Assembly (NCBI GenBank): GCA_964549635.1
Contig: CAZJVJ010000021.1
Location: 1-12,985, forward strand
Reading direction: 5' to 3'
DNA from: VGNY01 sp964549635
GTDB taxonomy: Bacteria > Chloroflexota > Dehalococcoidia > GIF9 > UBA5629
Length of the DNA: 12,985 nucleotides
Part shown: piece by piece, positions 1-6,827 of the stretch
How positions within the stretch are numbered: the first letter of the stretch is position 1
Layout of the letters: each line of letters begins with the position of its first letter
Translations under genes and position numbers: made by a program
The notes under the pieces: generated by a model
What the model saw: the letters and a program-made list of their open reading frames with translations, nothing else
Database searches by the model: none
Told to the model about the DNA's origin: nothing

Positions 1-1
1 T

Positions 2-79
2 AATGCCGAAAAGGCAAAAATAAAGCCTGTTGGAGGATCCGGAAACAAAGATGGCTCATTGCTAAACAGTCTCAACTAG
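2..79 (+). CDS. Possible 3' end of a gene running in from the left edge
   Basis: Frame 2 of the + strand is open from the window edge to a TAG at 77-79 and gives a 25-residue tail that is lysine-, glycine- and serine-rich. Such a composition would suit a hydrophilic C-terminus. If real, the gene converges on the CoA-transferase, whose stop is at 111-113, leaving about 30 bp between them. Too little is visible to name a product, and a 25-codon open stretch is easily due to chance. Confidence 0.3.
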   Translation, partial: NAEKAKIKPVGGSGNKDGSLLNSLN

Positions 80-110
80 CACTCGGGGGTAAATGAGTGC
101 TCGTCAAGGT

Positions 111-1907
111 TTAAACTTTTGTGAAAAATCCTTTCGGGTCGAAAAGCCTGAGGAGAGTTATCTCGTCTTCGGCTGGCGGTTCGAGTCTCTTTAAATCTGG
201 TGAGACCTTGAGCTCCCAGCCAACTTTTTCCTTTACCCTGTCTATTGCCTCTTCTTCCTTCTGGCTTGCCTCGGAAGGAATATAAGCTGTCAATGTAAAA
301 GTATCCTTGCCGCTAGTCTTTTCAAAAACGCCGATGTCTGTCACCAATGTGGTTACCTTTTCTCCTGTGAAAGTGATATAGGGTACTTTTTCCACCAGCC
401 TCTGTTTGCCCGAATTGATTACCACTATAGTCTCTCTATTGTTGCTGGCTATGTCATTAGCTCCTCCTGAACCGACGAGGTAAGCTATCCCAGGAATTTT
501 TGTTGAGTTCACGTTCCCGTATTTATCAATTTGCCCGGCCGCTAGAACGCCGAGACACTCGTTCGTAGGGCCACTGACGAAGACGCCAAGCATCGTCTCG
601 ATATTGTTTAGTATTTTGCACGTGGGCATGTGGTGGTATCCGAATATCGTTGGGTCTGATGGTCTGGGAAGATAGCCATACATGCCAATCTCAGCCATTA
701 GATCCACATCATGCCCCTTTTCCTTAAGTTTGTAAGTGGCAAGCCAGGCTGCTAAATTTGAAAGTCCTACGCCTGTTAGTATCGTTTTATAGCCGCCGGC
801 GATGAATTTTTCGGTTATAATCTGGGCTCCTGCCACTACCATTTTTTCCAGGTGGTTCGGCTCCTTTTTGAATTCAATTTTTGGTAGCATCGACATTAGT
901 TCAACTCTCCAGGCGTCTGAAGCAGCCTTTCCCTTCAGATAGAGAAGCCGGTCTCGTCCCACCTTCGAGAGATAATCAGTGTGGTCTTTGCAATCCAGAA
1001 TCCAGTATTTTATCCACTTCAAAAACCTCCGCTCGTCTCTCGAGGCTTCTCGAACATCTATCACAAAATCATAGTCGTCAAAGTAATGCTCGAATTCGGG
1101 CAACCCACAATTAGTCATGCCGCCGGGATGGGCTCCGAATGGCACCTCGCAAACTGCTCTTACCATGTAGGACGGAATGCGCCCCAGATGCGAGTGCTTA
1201 CGTATGTAATCAGTGGTGACTAGTTTCTCGACAGTAACTATAACACCATTTTTAGCCCCCCAAGCCCCAAAGACGTCAGCTCCTAGAGGATAGGTCATAA
1301 TGGTATTCCCGCAAGGGTCTGCTGCTATGGCATGAACTAAAGCTATATCTGGCCGTAAGGCTTCCATCAATCCTATTTTTTCGCTTGGATGGAACGGGTT
1401 GTCTATGACTTTAAATGATCCCTTGTTCTCGTGTTCCATGGAGCTTCCAATAAGTGATCTAGTTGGCGTGACCTGCCAGCCCATAGCCCCGGCTAGAAGC
1501 CTTTGTGGGATGGTGAGCATTGTCCAATTTTCAAACTCTATTTCACCAGACAAATAGGCCTTCTGAATGATTGGGTTGGGACCTGGTGAGGGGTATGAAT
1601 CACCGGCAAAACTGGTTATAACTTTTTTCACGAGTCTGCCCTGAATTAAAGCCATTAGCGTTGCGGTGACACTAGTACTTATGAGGGTGAATCCAGGGTC
1701 TTTCCCCCAGAACTCCCTAACGAGCTGATAGAAAATGGCGCCGCCCCTTCCAGCAAAGTGAATAGCCATACCTTTTTTTACATGTTGCCTAATGGCATCT
1801 TCTAGGGAACAGACCTTGCTTTCCCCTTCAACTAGGGGTATTTGGAATTTTGAATCTATGAAAGCTTTTAAGTCTTTTGATGCTATCAAGGTAGCTTTTT
1901 CTAACAA
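111..1907 (-). CDS. Family I CoA-transferase, fused alpha and beta subunits (glutaconate CoA-transferase-like)
   Basis: This 598-residue protein should move CoA between an acyl-CoA and a free carboxylic acid in the cytoplasm. Residues about 30-325 match the alpha subunit of Acidaminococcus glutaconate CoA-transferase: FKVIDNPFHPSEK at 165-177, FGAHPGG at 257-263 and the LDCKDHTDYLSKVG block at 304-317. After a linker, residues about 355-598 match the beta subunit, with GQIDKYGNVNSTKI near 458-471 and GSGGANDIA at 479-487. The beta catalytic glutamate is most likely E406 in MAEIGMYG, which aligns with VESG of GctB and SENG of succinyl-CoA transferases. The classic enzyme has two separate subunits of about 320 and 265 residues, so this is a natural fusion. 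The start is TTG; GAAGGTGA lies 15 nt upstream, a long spacing, and an in-frame stop inside it prevents extension, so the N-terminus is uncertain by a few codons. About 30 residues precede the usual GctA start. The substrate cannot be read from sequence. Confidence 0.88.
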   Translation of the reverse strand: MLEKATLIASKDLKAFIDSKFQIPLVEGESKVCSLEDAIRQHVKKGMAIHFAGRGGAIFYQLVREFWGKDPGFTLISTSVTATLMALIQGRLVKKVITSFAGDSYPSPGPNPIIQKAYLSGEIEFENWTMLTIPQRLLAGAMGWQVTPTRSLIGSSMEHENKGSFKVIDNPFHPSEKIGLMEALRPDIALVHAIAADPCGNTIMTYPLGADVFGAWGAKNGVIVTVEKLVTTDYIRKHSHLGRIPSYMVRAVCEVPFGAHPGGMTNCGLPEFEHYFDDYDFVIDVREASRDERRFLKWIKYWILDCKDHTDYLSKVGRDRLLYLKGKAASDAWRVELMSMLPKIEFKKEPNHLEKMVVAGAQIITEKFIAGGYKTILTGVGLSNLAAWLATYKLKEKGHDVDLMAEIGMYGYLPRPSDPTIFGYHHMPTCKILNNIETMLGVFVSGPTNECLGVLAAGQIDKYGNVNSTKIPGIAYLVGSGGANDIASNNRETIVVINSGKQRLVEKVPYITFTGEKVTTLVTDIGVFEKTSGKDTFTLTAYIPSEASQKEEEAIDRVKEKVGWELKVSPDLKRLEPPAEDEITLLRLFDPKGFFTKV

Positions 1908-2231
1908 AATGGTGGCTGTCCGTCACCTTCAGGTTTTTTAACAAATATACTTCGGCGTTTCGCTCTATATTGCACAGTGCATGACGACAGGACTCGAGTT
2001 AGGCTGGTTCCAGAAGGGTTCCATATCATGTGGAAATGTAATGTTTTCAAACAGCCTCATTATAGTAGAGTCCACGTTTAAGCTGTTTAACAGTCATTGC
2101 ATTACTAGCAATGGCCTCCTTAAAGCCCATGAGATGCTGCATGATTTTGTAAGCATTTAGTGTTGATGAGGACTTTTTTGTCCCAGTAACGCAGAGCGGC
2201 GGAATGTTAGCATATGTAAAGGGAGCTGTCA
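1908..2231. other. Divergent intergenic region without a convincing gene
   Basis: This stretch separates the CoA-transferase (minus) from the dcd-rib operon (plus). It must hold promoters for both, but I found no well-spaced pair of hexamers. It contains an 11-bp palindrome TGCACAGTGCA (1971-1981) and a 6-bp inverted repeat CATTGC/GCAATG with a 7-nt loop (2095-2113). Two + strand open stretches, ATG 1981 to TAG 2160 and 2153-2302 in another frame, could be pieces of a decayed gene. A 69-codon GTG-started ORF runs the other way (2047-2256). None has a recognisable family. No FMN-riboswitch consensus blocks are visible. Confidence 0.5.
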
Positions 2232-2264
2232 ATGCTGCGATGGATCTTGTTTGCACTCTGGTGA
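2232..2264 (+). CDS. Possible 10-residue leader peptide upstream of dcd
   Basis: AAAGGGAG at 2218-2225 sits 6 nt before an ATG that opens a 10-codon ORF ending in TGA at 2262-2264. The peptide is hydrophobic and has two tryptophans (MLRWILFALW). It ends 13 nt before the ATG chosen for dcd, which itself has only a weak ribosome binding site, so ribosomes finishing the leader could re-initiate on dcd. The layout is seen in the sequence; the coupling is inference. An SD-like match this good can also arise by chance. Confidence 0.3.
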   Translation: MLRWILFALW

Positions 2265-2277
2265 ACGTGATGATACA

Positions 2278-2868
2278 ATGTCAAATCAAGCTATGGTGCT
2301 AAGTGACCGGACAATCAAGGAGGAAATTGCCAAAGGTAGGATTATCATTGAGCCACTGTTTGAAGATTGCATTCAACCTTCGAGCGTTGACCTACACCTA
2401 GACAGAAAACTTCTTGTCTTTAAACAGCAAAGATATCCTGCTTATATAGATGTAAAGAGTAATCAGAACCACTTAAATGAGGTTGTAGAGGTGGAAGAGG
2501 ACAATGCCTTTTTCCTTGCTCCCGGGGAGTTTGTCCTGGCTAGCACTTTAGAATCGATAACTTTACCGAATGATATAGTCGGACGACTTGAAGGTAAAAG
2601 CTCTTTAGGGCGGTTGGGTCTTTTGATACATTCGACTGCTGGCTATGTCGACCCAGGTTGGCATGGTCATCTTACTATTGAGCTGTGCAATGTTGCCAAA
2701 TTGCCGATTACTCTTTATTATAAAATGAAGATCGGTCAGATTTCTTTTTTGAGGTTAAGCTCTCCCGTAGACAGGTTGTATGGGGCAGTTGAGTTGAGAA
2801 GTAAATATCAGGGGCAGACTGAACCAACAGCCAGTAAGTATTTTGAAGATTTTTTAGAAAGGTCCTAA
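2278..2868 (+). CDS. dcd: dCTP deaminase, probably bifunctional dCTP deaminase/dUTPase
   Basis: The enzyme deaminates dCTP; in the bifunctional sub-family it also cleaves pyrophosphate, giving dUMP for thymidylate synthesis. Family motifs are in order: VLSD at the N-terminus, QPSSVDLHLD, LAPGEFVLAST, GRLEGKSSLGRLGL, HSTAGYVDPGWHGHLTIEL with the catalytic Glu in TIEL, and SKYQGQ near the end. HSTAG-x-x-DPG and SKYQGQ match the Mycobacterium tuberculosis bifunctional enzyme better than the E. coli monofunctional one, which has VTAHRIDPGW. I use ATG 2278 (196 aa). ATG 2293 gives 191 aa, closer to the 190-residue mycobacterial protein; TTG 2251 is also in frame. None has a good SD. It is the first gene of the operon: its TAA is followed at once by the GTG of ribD. 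Confidence 0.93.
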   Translation: MSNQAMVLSDRTIKEEIAKGRIIIEPLFEDCIQPSSVDLHLDRKLLVFKQQRYPAYIDVKSNQNHLNEVVEVEEDNAFFLAPGEFVLASTLESITLPNDIVGRLEGKSSLGRLGLLIHSTAGYVDPGWHGHLTIELCNVAKLPITLYYKMKIGQISFLRLSSPVDRLYGAVELRSKYQGQTEPTASKYFEDFLERS

Positions 2869-3981
2869 GTGTTAGCTCGCCCGGTGGACTTTATGGAATG
2901 TGCTTTGTCTCTGGCTGGCCTAGCTTTGGGTTATACTAGCCCAAATCCAGCGGTGGGGGCTGTGGTGGTTAGTGATGGAGTCGTTGTTGGTTTGGGACAT
3001 ACGCAACCGCCAGGCTCCGACCATGCTGAGATAATGGCACTTCGCCAAGCTGGCCCGAGGGCGAAAGGGGCAACAATGTATGTCACGTTGGAACCTTGTT
3101 GCTATTATGGGCGTACCCCTCCTTGCACCCAGGCAATAATTGACGCTGGCATCTCAGAAGTCCATGTAGCACTGATTGACCCTAACCCTCTGGTTTCTGG
3201 CAATGGGTTAAAGGCATTGCAGGAGGCTGGCATTAAGACGTTTGTTGGTCACTGTGAAGAGAAAGCTAGAGAGATAAATGAAGGTTACATTAAGCATATT
3301 ACTACAGGTAGGCCGTTTGTTATTGCCAAATTTGCTATGAGCCTGGATGGTAAAATTGCTACCGGAAGCGGTGATTCCAGGTGGATAAGCGGTGATGAGT
3401 CGCGCAAATTCGTTCACTATTTGCGTCATATAGTGGATGCTATTATGGTTGGAGCGAATACCGTGGTTACCGATGACCCTCAGCTTTCTGCCCGAGGATG
3501 TAGTGGAAAAGGGGGTAAGACGAAGCAACAACCTTTAAGGGTTATTGTAGATGGGAAAGGGCGGACGCCATTGTCAGCCCGGCTGTTCGAAGAACCTGGA
3601 AAGACTCTAATCGCTGTGGCCAAGCCTTTCAGTACAAAAAAGATGGAGCAGTTCAGAAAGGTTGGTGCTGAGGTTGTCGAGTTGCCGGCTGAAAGAGGTA
3701 TTATTGATTTAGCCGAGCTGTTAAATGTGCTTGGCAAACGGCAGGTTACCAGTGTTTTGGTTGAGGGCGGAAACAAGCTTTTCGGCTCATTGTTTGACCA
3801 TAATCTAGTGGACAAAGTCTTAGCATTTATTTCACCAATCATAATTGGTGGCGAGGAGGCTAAAAGCGCTGTCGGTGGCAATGGCGTTACCAGGGTTACA
3901 GAAGCACTTAGACTGACCCGAGTGAGGGTTATGGAGTTCGGTGACGATATTCTAATTAGCGGCTATATTGGCGGCAAGTGA
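2869..3981 (+). CDS. ribD: Bifunctional riboflavin deaminase/reductase RibD
   Basis: RibD carries out steps two and three of riboflavin synthesis: deamination of the GTP cyclohydrolase II product, then NADPH-dependent reduction of its ribosyl side chain. The deaminase domain (about 1-145) has the zinc/catalytic set H52-A-E54 and PCCYYGRTPPC with Cys77 and Cys86. Residue numbers and spacing match Bacillus RibG (His49, Glu51, Cys74, Cys83) with a +3 offset. The reductase domain (about 149-370) has AKFAMSLDGKIATG, RWISG, DAIMVGANTVVTDDP and LVEGG. At 370 residues it is full length. The GTG start directly abuts the dcd stop; AAAGG at 2858-2862, inside the end of dcd, is its ribosome binding site with 6-nt spacing. 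Its stop lies 1 nt before ribE. Both proteins at this junction are pyrimidine deaminases, but from different folds. Confidence 0.96.
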   Translation: MLARPVDFMECALSLAGLALGYTSPNPAVGAVVVSDGVVVGLGHTQPPGSDHAEIMALRQAGPRAKGATMYVTLEPCCYYGRTPPCTQAIIDAGISEVHVALIDPNPLVSGNGLKALQEAGIKTFVGHCEEKAREINEGYIKHITTGRPFVIAKFAMSLDGKIATGSGDSRWISGDESRKFVHYLRHIVDAIMVGANTVVTDDPQLSARGCSGKGGKTKQQPLRVIVDGKGRTPLSARLFEEPGKTLIAVAKPFSTKKMEQFRKVGAEVVELPAERGIIDLAELLNVLGKRQVTSVLVEGGNKLFGSLFDHNLVDKVLAFISPIIIGGEEAKSAVGGNGVTRVTEALRLTRVRVMEFGDDILISGYIGGK

Positions 3982-3982
3982 A

Positions 3983-4615
3983 ATGTTTACGGGTATAATT
4001 GAGGAAATAGGGGTAATTAAAAATACCAGTCCAAGGCAATTGCATATTGAAGCCAAAAAGGTGTTAGCTGATACGAAGCCAGGCGATAGTATAGCCGTAA
4101 ACGGGGTTTGTCTAACGGTAACATCGCTTCATGACAAAGGTTTTTCTGTTGATATTATGCCTGAAACGATTCGGCGTTCTAATCTGGGCCGGCTTCGCTA
4201 CGGCGATATGGTGAATTTAGAGAGAGCCATCTCGGCTAATGGTCGTTTTGGCGGACATTTCGTACAGGGACATGTAGATGGTACTGGGTCAATCATCTCT
4301 TTATTGGCTGAAGATAGAGCGGTCGTTGCTAAGATTTTGACACCTGCGGAACTGATGCCTTATATAGTTAACAAAGGCTTTATCGCTGTTGATGGCGTTA
4401 GTCTTACAGTGATCAGTTGCGATGACTTTTCCTTTTCAGTTTCATTGGTGACGTATACGCGAGAGCATACGACACTCGGTAGAAAAAAGCCTGGCGATGT
4501 GGTTAATTTGGAAGTGGATATTATCGCCAAGTATGTTGAACGACTTGTGTCAGGTGAGAAACCGGGCATAACGTTGGACTTTCTTGTAAAGCACGACTTT
4601 CTGAAAATGAGGTGA
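3983..4615 (+). CDS. ribE: Riboflavin synthase alpha chain
   Basis: The enzyme dismutates two molecules of 6,7-dimethyl-8-ribityllumazine to riboflavin and a pyrimidine that is recycled by RibH. It starts with the family signature MFTGIIEEIG and has two internally homologous lumazine-binding barrels, about residues 1-95 and 96-190. The paired motifs VNGVCLTV (39-46) and VDGVSLTV (136-143) show the duplication. At 210 residues it is normal length. ATG 3983 is chosen because the family begins there; an in-frame TTG 15 nt upstream lies inside ribD. No strong SD is present (AAGTGA overlaps the ribD stop), and only one base separates the two genes, so translational coupling is likely. Confidence 0.96.
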   Translation: MFTGIIEEIGVIKNTSPRQLHIEAKKVLADTKPGDSIAVNGVCLTVTSLHDKGFSVDIMPETIRRSNLGRLRYGDMVNLERAISANGRFGGHFVQGHVDGTGSIISLLAEDRAVVAKILTPAELMPYIVNKGFIAVDGVSLTVISCDDFSFSVSLVTYTREHTTLGRKKPGDVVNLEVDIIAKYVERLVSGEKPGITLDFLVKHDFLKMR

Positions 4616-4621
4616 AGTCTA

Positions 4622-5839
4622 GTGACATTTGCTACTATTCCAGAGGCTATTGAAGATATAAGGGCCGGAAAATTTATCATCATTGTTGATGATGAGAACC
4701 GCGAGAACGAAGGTGACCTCGCAATCGCTGCGGAGAAGGTCACTCCGGAGGCGATAAACTTTATGGCCAAACATGCTCGCGGTCTAATCTGTTTGCCTAT
4801 AATTGGCAGTAGATTAGACGAGTTGAGGATTCCTTTGATGGTTCAGGAAAATACAGCAAAGTTTTGTACTGCCTTTGCTGTCTCGATCGAGGCTAAACAC
4901 AAAACCTCCAGCGGAATCTCCGCGTATGATCGCGCAGCTACTGTAAAGGCTGTGCTGGATCCAAGCACACGACCTGAAGATTTGGCGCGTCCCGGACATA
5001 TGTTTCCTATAAGGGCTAGGGAGGGTGGTGTGTTGGTCAGGGCTGGGCATACTGAGGCTATAGTTGATTTAGCTAAACTGGCTGGGCTTTATCCGGCTGG
5101 TGTTATTTGTGAGATTATGAATGAAGATGGCACCATGGCTAGGCTGCCGCAACTCGAGGTCATTGCAGCTAAATTTGGTATTAAAATCGTCAGTATAGCT
5201 GATTTGATTGCCTATCGTCGACGCCATGAAAAGCTTGTGGAAAAAGTTGCTGAAACAAGAATCCCCACCAAATATGGCGAATTCACCATTATCGCTTACC
5301 GAAGCAGGGTCGACCCGGATGAGCAGGTTGCTTTGGTTAAAGGTGATATATCAGGTGATGAGCCGGTTTTAGTGCGAGTCCATAGTGAGTGCTTAACCGG
5401 TGATGTGTTCGGCAGTTTACGTTGTGATTGTGGTGGTCAGATCGACTTGGCAATGGAAAAAATTGCTGCGGAAGGAAGGGGCGTGTTTCTGTATATGCGG
5501 CAGGAGGGTAGGGGAATAGGTTTCCATAATAAGATGCGGGCTTATGCTCTCCAGGATCAGGGGTTGGATACTGTCGAAGCAAATATTGCGCTTGGCTTTG
5601 AACCAGATTTGAGGGATTACGGCATCGGGGCTCAGATTCTGGCAGATTTAGGGTTACATAAGATTCGCCTGTTAACTAATAATCCCAAAAAGGTCATTGG
5701 GCTGGAAAGTTATGGTCTTCAGATAGTGGAGACCGTTCCATTAAGGACGCCACCTAATCCTTACAATTTGGAATATCTTAAGACAAAGCAAGAAAAGCTG
5801 GGGCACTTATTGGAGGTGGATGAGGTCACAGAGGCTTAG
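4622..5839 (+). CDS. ribBA: Bifunctional 3,4-dihydroxy-2-butanone 4-phosphate synthase / GTP cyclohydrolase II
   Basis: RibBA makes both precursors of the lumazine ring: the four-carbon unit from ribulose 5-phosphate (N-terminal half) and the pyrimidine from GTP (C-terminal half). The RibB domain (about 1-200) shows DDENRENEGDL (23-33), SSGISAYDRA, RPGHMFPIRAREGGVLVRAGHTEA and PAGVICEIMNEDG. The RibA domain (about 205-400) has the zinc ligands Cys257, Cys268 and Cys270 in the ECLTGDVFGSLRCDCGG block, then GRGIG and DYGIGAQIL. With these motifs intact, both halves should be active. The GTG start is supported by AGGTGA at 4610-4615, overlapping the ribE stop, with 6-nt spacing. RibBA at 405 residues is the standard fusion length. 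Confidence 0.97.
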   Translation: MTFATIPEAIEDIRAGKFIIIVDDENRENEGDLAIAAEKVTPEAINFMAKHARGLICLPIIGSRLDELRIPLMVQENTAKFCTAFAVSIEAKHKTSSGISAYDRAATVKAVLDPSTRPEDLARPGHMFPIRAREGGVLVRAGHTEAIVDLAKLAGLYPAGVICEIMNEDGTMARLPQLEVIAAKFGIKIVSIADLIAYRRRHEKLVEKVAETRIPTKYGEFTIIAYRSRVDPDEQVALVKGDISGDEPVLVRVHSECLTGDVFGSLRCDCGGQIDLAMEKIAAEGRGVFLYMRQEGRGIGFHNKMRAYALQDQGLDTVEANIALGFEPDLRDYGIGAQILADLGLHKIRLLTNNPKKVIGLESYGLQIVETVPLRTPPNPYNLEYLKTKQEKLGHLLEVDEVTEA

Positions 5840-5850
5840 TGTTAAACGCA

Positions 5851-5856
5851 AGGAGG
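5851..5856 (+). promoter_or_regulatory. AGGAGG ribosome binding site of ribH
   Basis: This exact anti-Shine-Dalgarno match lies 9 nt before ATG 5866 and settles the ribH start. It is the strongest ribosome binding site in the rib operon, in line with RibH being needed in many copies per complex; that link is inference. Confidence 0.85.
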
Positions 5857-5865
5857 CTATGTACA

Positions 5866-6336
5866 ATGGCTAAACAGTATGAGGGTATGCTACTGGGGAA
5901 GGGGTTAAAATTTGGAGTGGTCGTTTCCCGTTTCAATGAAGTCATAACTACAAGGTTGCTTGCTGGTGCTAAAGATGCCTTCCTGCGTCATGGTGTTGAT
6001 GAGAAGGACATTGATGTTGCCTGGACACCAGGCTCTTTAGAGATTCCTTTAATAGCTAAAAGGTTGGCAGAAAGTAAAAAGTATAACGCCATTGTTTGTC
6101 TTGGAGCTGTAATCCGGGGTGGCACACCACATTTTGAATACGTGGCTTCTGAGGTGAACAGAGGTATCGCTCGGGTAAGCCTTGATACTGGATTGCCAGT
6201 TATTCAGGGTATAATAACTGCTGATACACTTGAGCAGGCTATTGAAAGGGCTGGGGCTAAAGAGGGTAACCGTGGCTTCATGGCAGCGTCAAGTGCCATT
6301 GAAATGGCAAATCTGCTTAAAGCCTTAGAGGGCTAG
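5866..6336 (+). CDS. ribH: 6,7-dimethyl-8-ribityllumazine synthase
   Basis: RibH condenses the RibA/RibD pyrimidine product with the RibB four-carbon unit, usually in a pentameric or 60-subunit shell. The 156 residues align to Bacillus subtilis RibH with a +1 offset: SRFNE (21-25), TPGSLEIP, AVIRGGTPHFEYV with catalytic His89, and EQAIERAG with Arg128. One oddity is that the usual PVxFGVLT reads PVIQGIIT, so Gln114 replaces the Phe (113 in Bacillus) that reaches into the neighbouring subunit's active site. ATG 5866 has a perfect AGGAGG at 5851-5856 with 9-nt spacing. A GTG at 5839 in the same frame overlaps the ribBA stop and is much less likely. It is the last gene of the operon. Confidence 0.96.
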   Translation: MAKQYEGMLLGKGLKFGVVVSRFNEVITTRLLAGAKDAFLRHGVDEKDIDVAWTPGSLEIPLIAKRLAESKKYNAIVCLGAVIRGGTPHFEYVASEVNRGIARVSLDTGLPVIQGIITADTLEQAIERAGAKEGNRGFMAASSAIEMANLLKALEG

Positions 6337-6344
6337 AAACTTAT

Positions 6345-6599
6345 CTATGGTGTAATCTTGTAGACGCGATCTCCAGGTCTCACACGGTCAGGTACTTTTA
6401 CGCCAACAGAATCCCCGGCTTTGCCTTCGGTTACGTTGACATTGTTGATTTGCATGGACTCAACTGTGAGTTCAATGTCTGTCGTATGCCCCTTTATGCG
6501 GATCTTGTCACCAACTTTAAGTGTCCCAGTTAGCGTTATGCCCGCTACCACAGGCCGGGCAAAAAAGTCGCTCACTCGTCCTATTTCAACTTCTGGCAT
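6345..6599 (-). CDS. Free-standing EF-Tu domain-2-like beta-barrel protein
   Basis: This 84-residue protein matches the family usually annotated as 'translation elongation factor-like protein', which is one beta-barrel resembling domain 2 of EF-Tu/IF2 without any GTPase domain. Visible signatures are GRVSDFFARPVVAGITL (7-23), LKVGDKIRIKGHTTD (27-41), VESMQ (46-50), AGDSVGVKV (61-69) and RVRPGDRVYKI (72-82). There are no P-loop or switch motifs, so it cannot be a GTPase. Its role is not known to me; RNA or ribosome binding is only a guess from fold. The start is firm: ATG 6599 is preceded by AAGGAGGGG (6606-6614). It converges on ribH with only 8 bp between the stops, and faces away from the crotonase gene. 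Confidence 0.85.
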   Translation of the reverse strand: MPEVEIGRVSDFFARPVVAGITLTGTLKVGDKIRIKGHTTDIELTVESMQINNVNVTEGKAGDSVGVKVPDRVRPGDRVYKITP

Positions 6600-6624
6600 C
6601 TAACGCCCCTCCTTCCTGTCTTTA

Positions 6625-6653
6625 AGTATATGTCTATAGATCAAATAAATCAA
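6625..6653 (-). promoter_or_regulatory. Sigma-70-type promoter of the EF-like gene
   Basis: Read on the minus strand, TTGATT (6653-6648) and TATACT (6630-6625) are separated by exactly 17 bp. Transcription would start near 6618, about 20 nt before ATG 6599, which leaves room for its AAGGAGGGG site. Confidence 0.6.
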
Positions 6654-6684
6654 CACCCATTCAGTGGACATAAAGTTAAGAGCA

Positions 6685-6713
6685 TTGACAGCTTATGTTC
6701 AAGGTGTTAACAT
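6685..6713 (+). promoter_or_regulatory. Sigma-70-type promoter of the hydratase-dehydrogenase operon, with palindrome
   Basis: A perfect -35 TTGACA (6685-6690) is followed after 17 bp by TAACAT (6708-6713). The perfect 8-bp palindrome TGTTAACA (6705-6712) covers the -10 and could be an operator for a regulator of fatty or aromatic acid breakdown; no protein can be named. The leader to ATG 6828 would be a little over 100 nt. Another good promoter here, that of tRNA-Gly, has the same TTGACA-17-TAACAT layout. Confidence 0.6.
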
Positions 6714-6827
6714 CTGGGAAATTTTGCAGAAGTGGTGTGTTCTAAATGTTAGGCTGAAAGGGGGTGATATAAATAGCATTTCAAACAGAAATCCGCTTAG
6801 AAATATGGAAAAGAAGGGGGAAGTATT

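Noticed and set aside
78..101. AGCACTC/GAGTGCT stem-loop after the CoA-transferase stop
   Set aside because: The 7-bp stem with a 10-nt loop has no T-run on either strand, so it is not a convincing intrinsic terminator.
2047..2256. 69-codon GTG-started ORF on the minus strand before dcd
   Set aside because: There is no clear SD, no family and unremarkable composition. It could be real but is no better than the + strand fragments in the same place.
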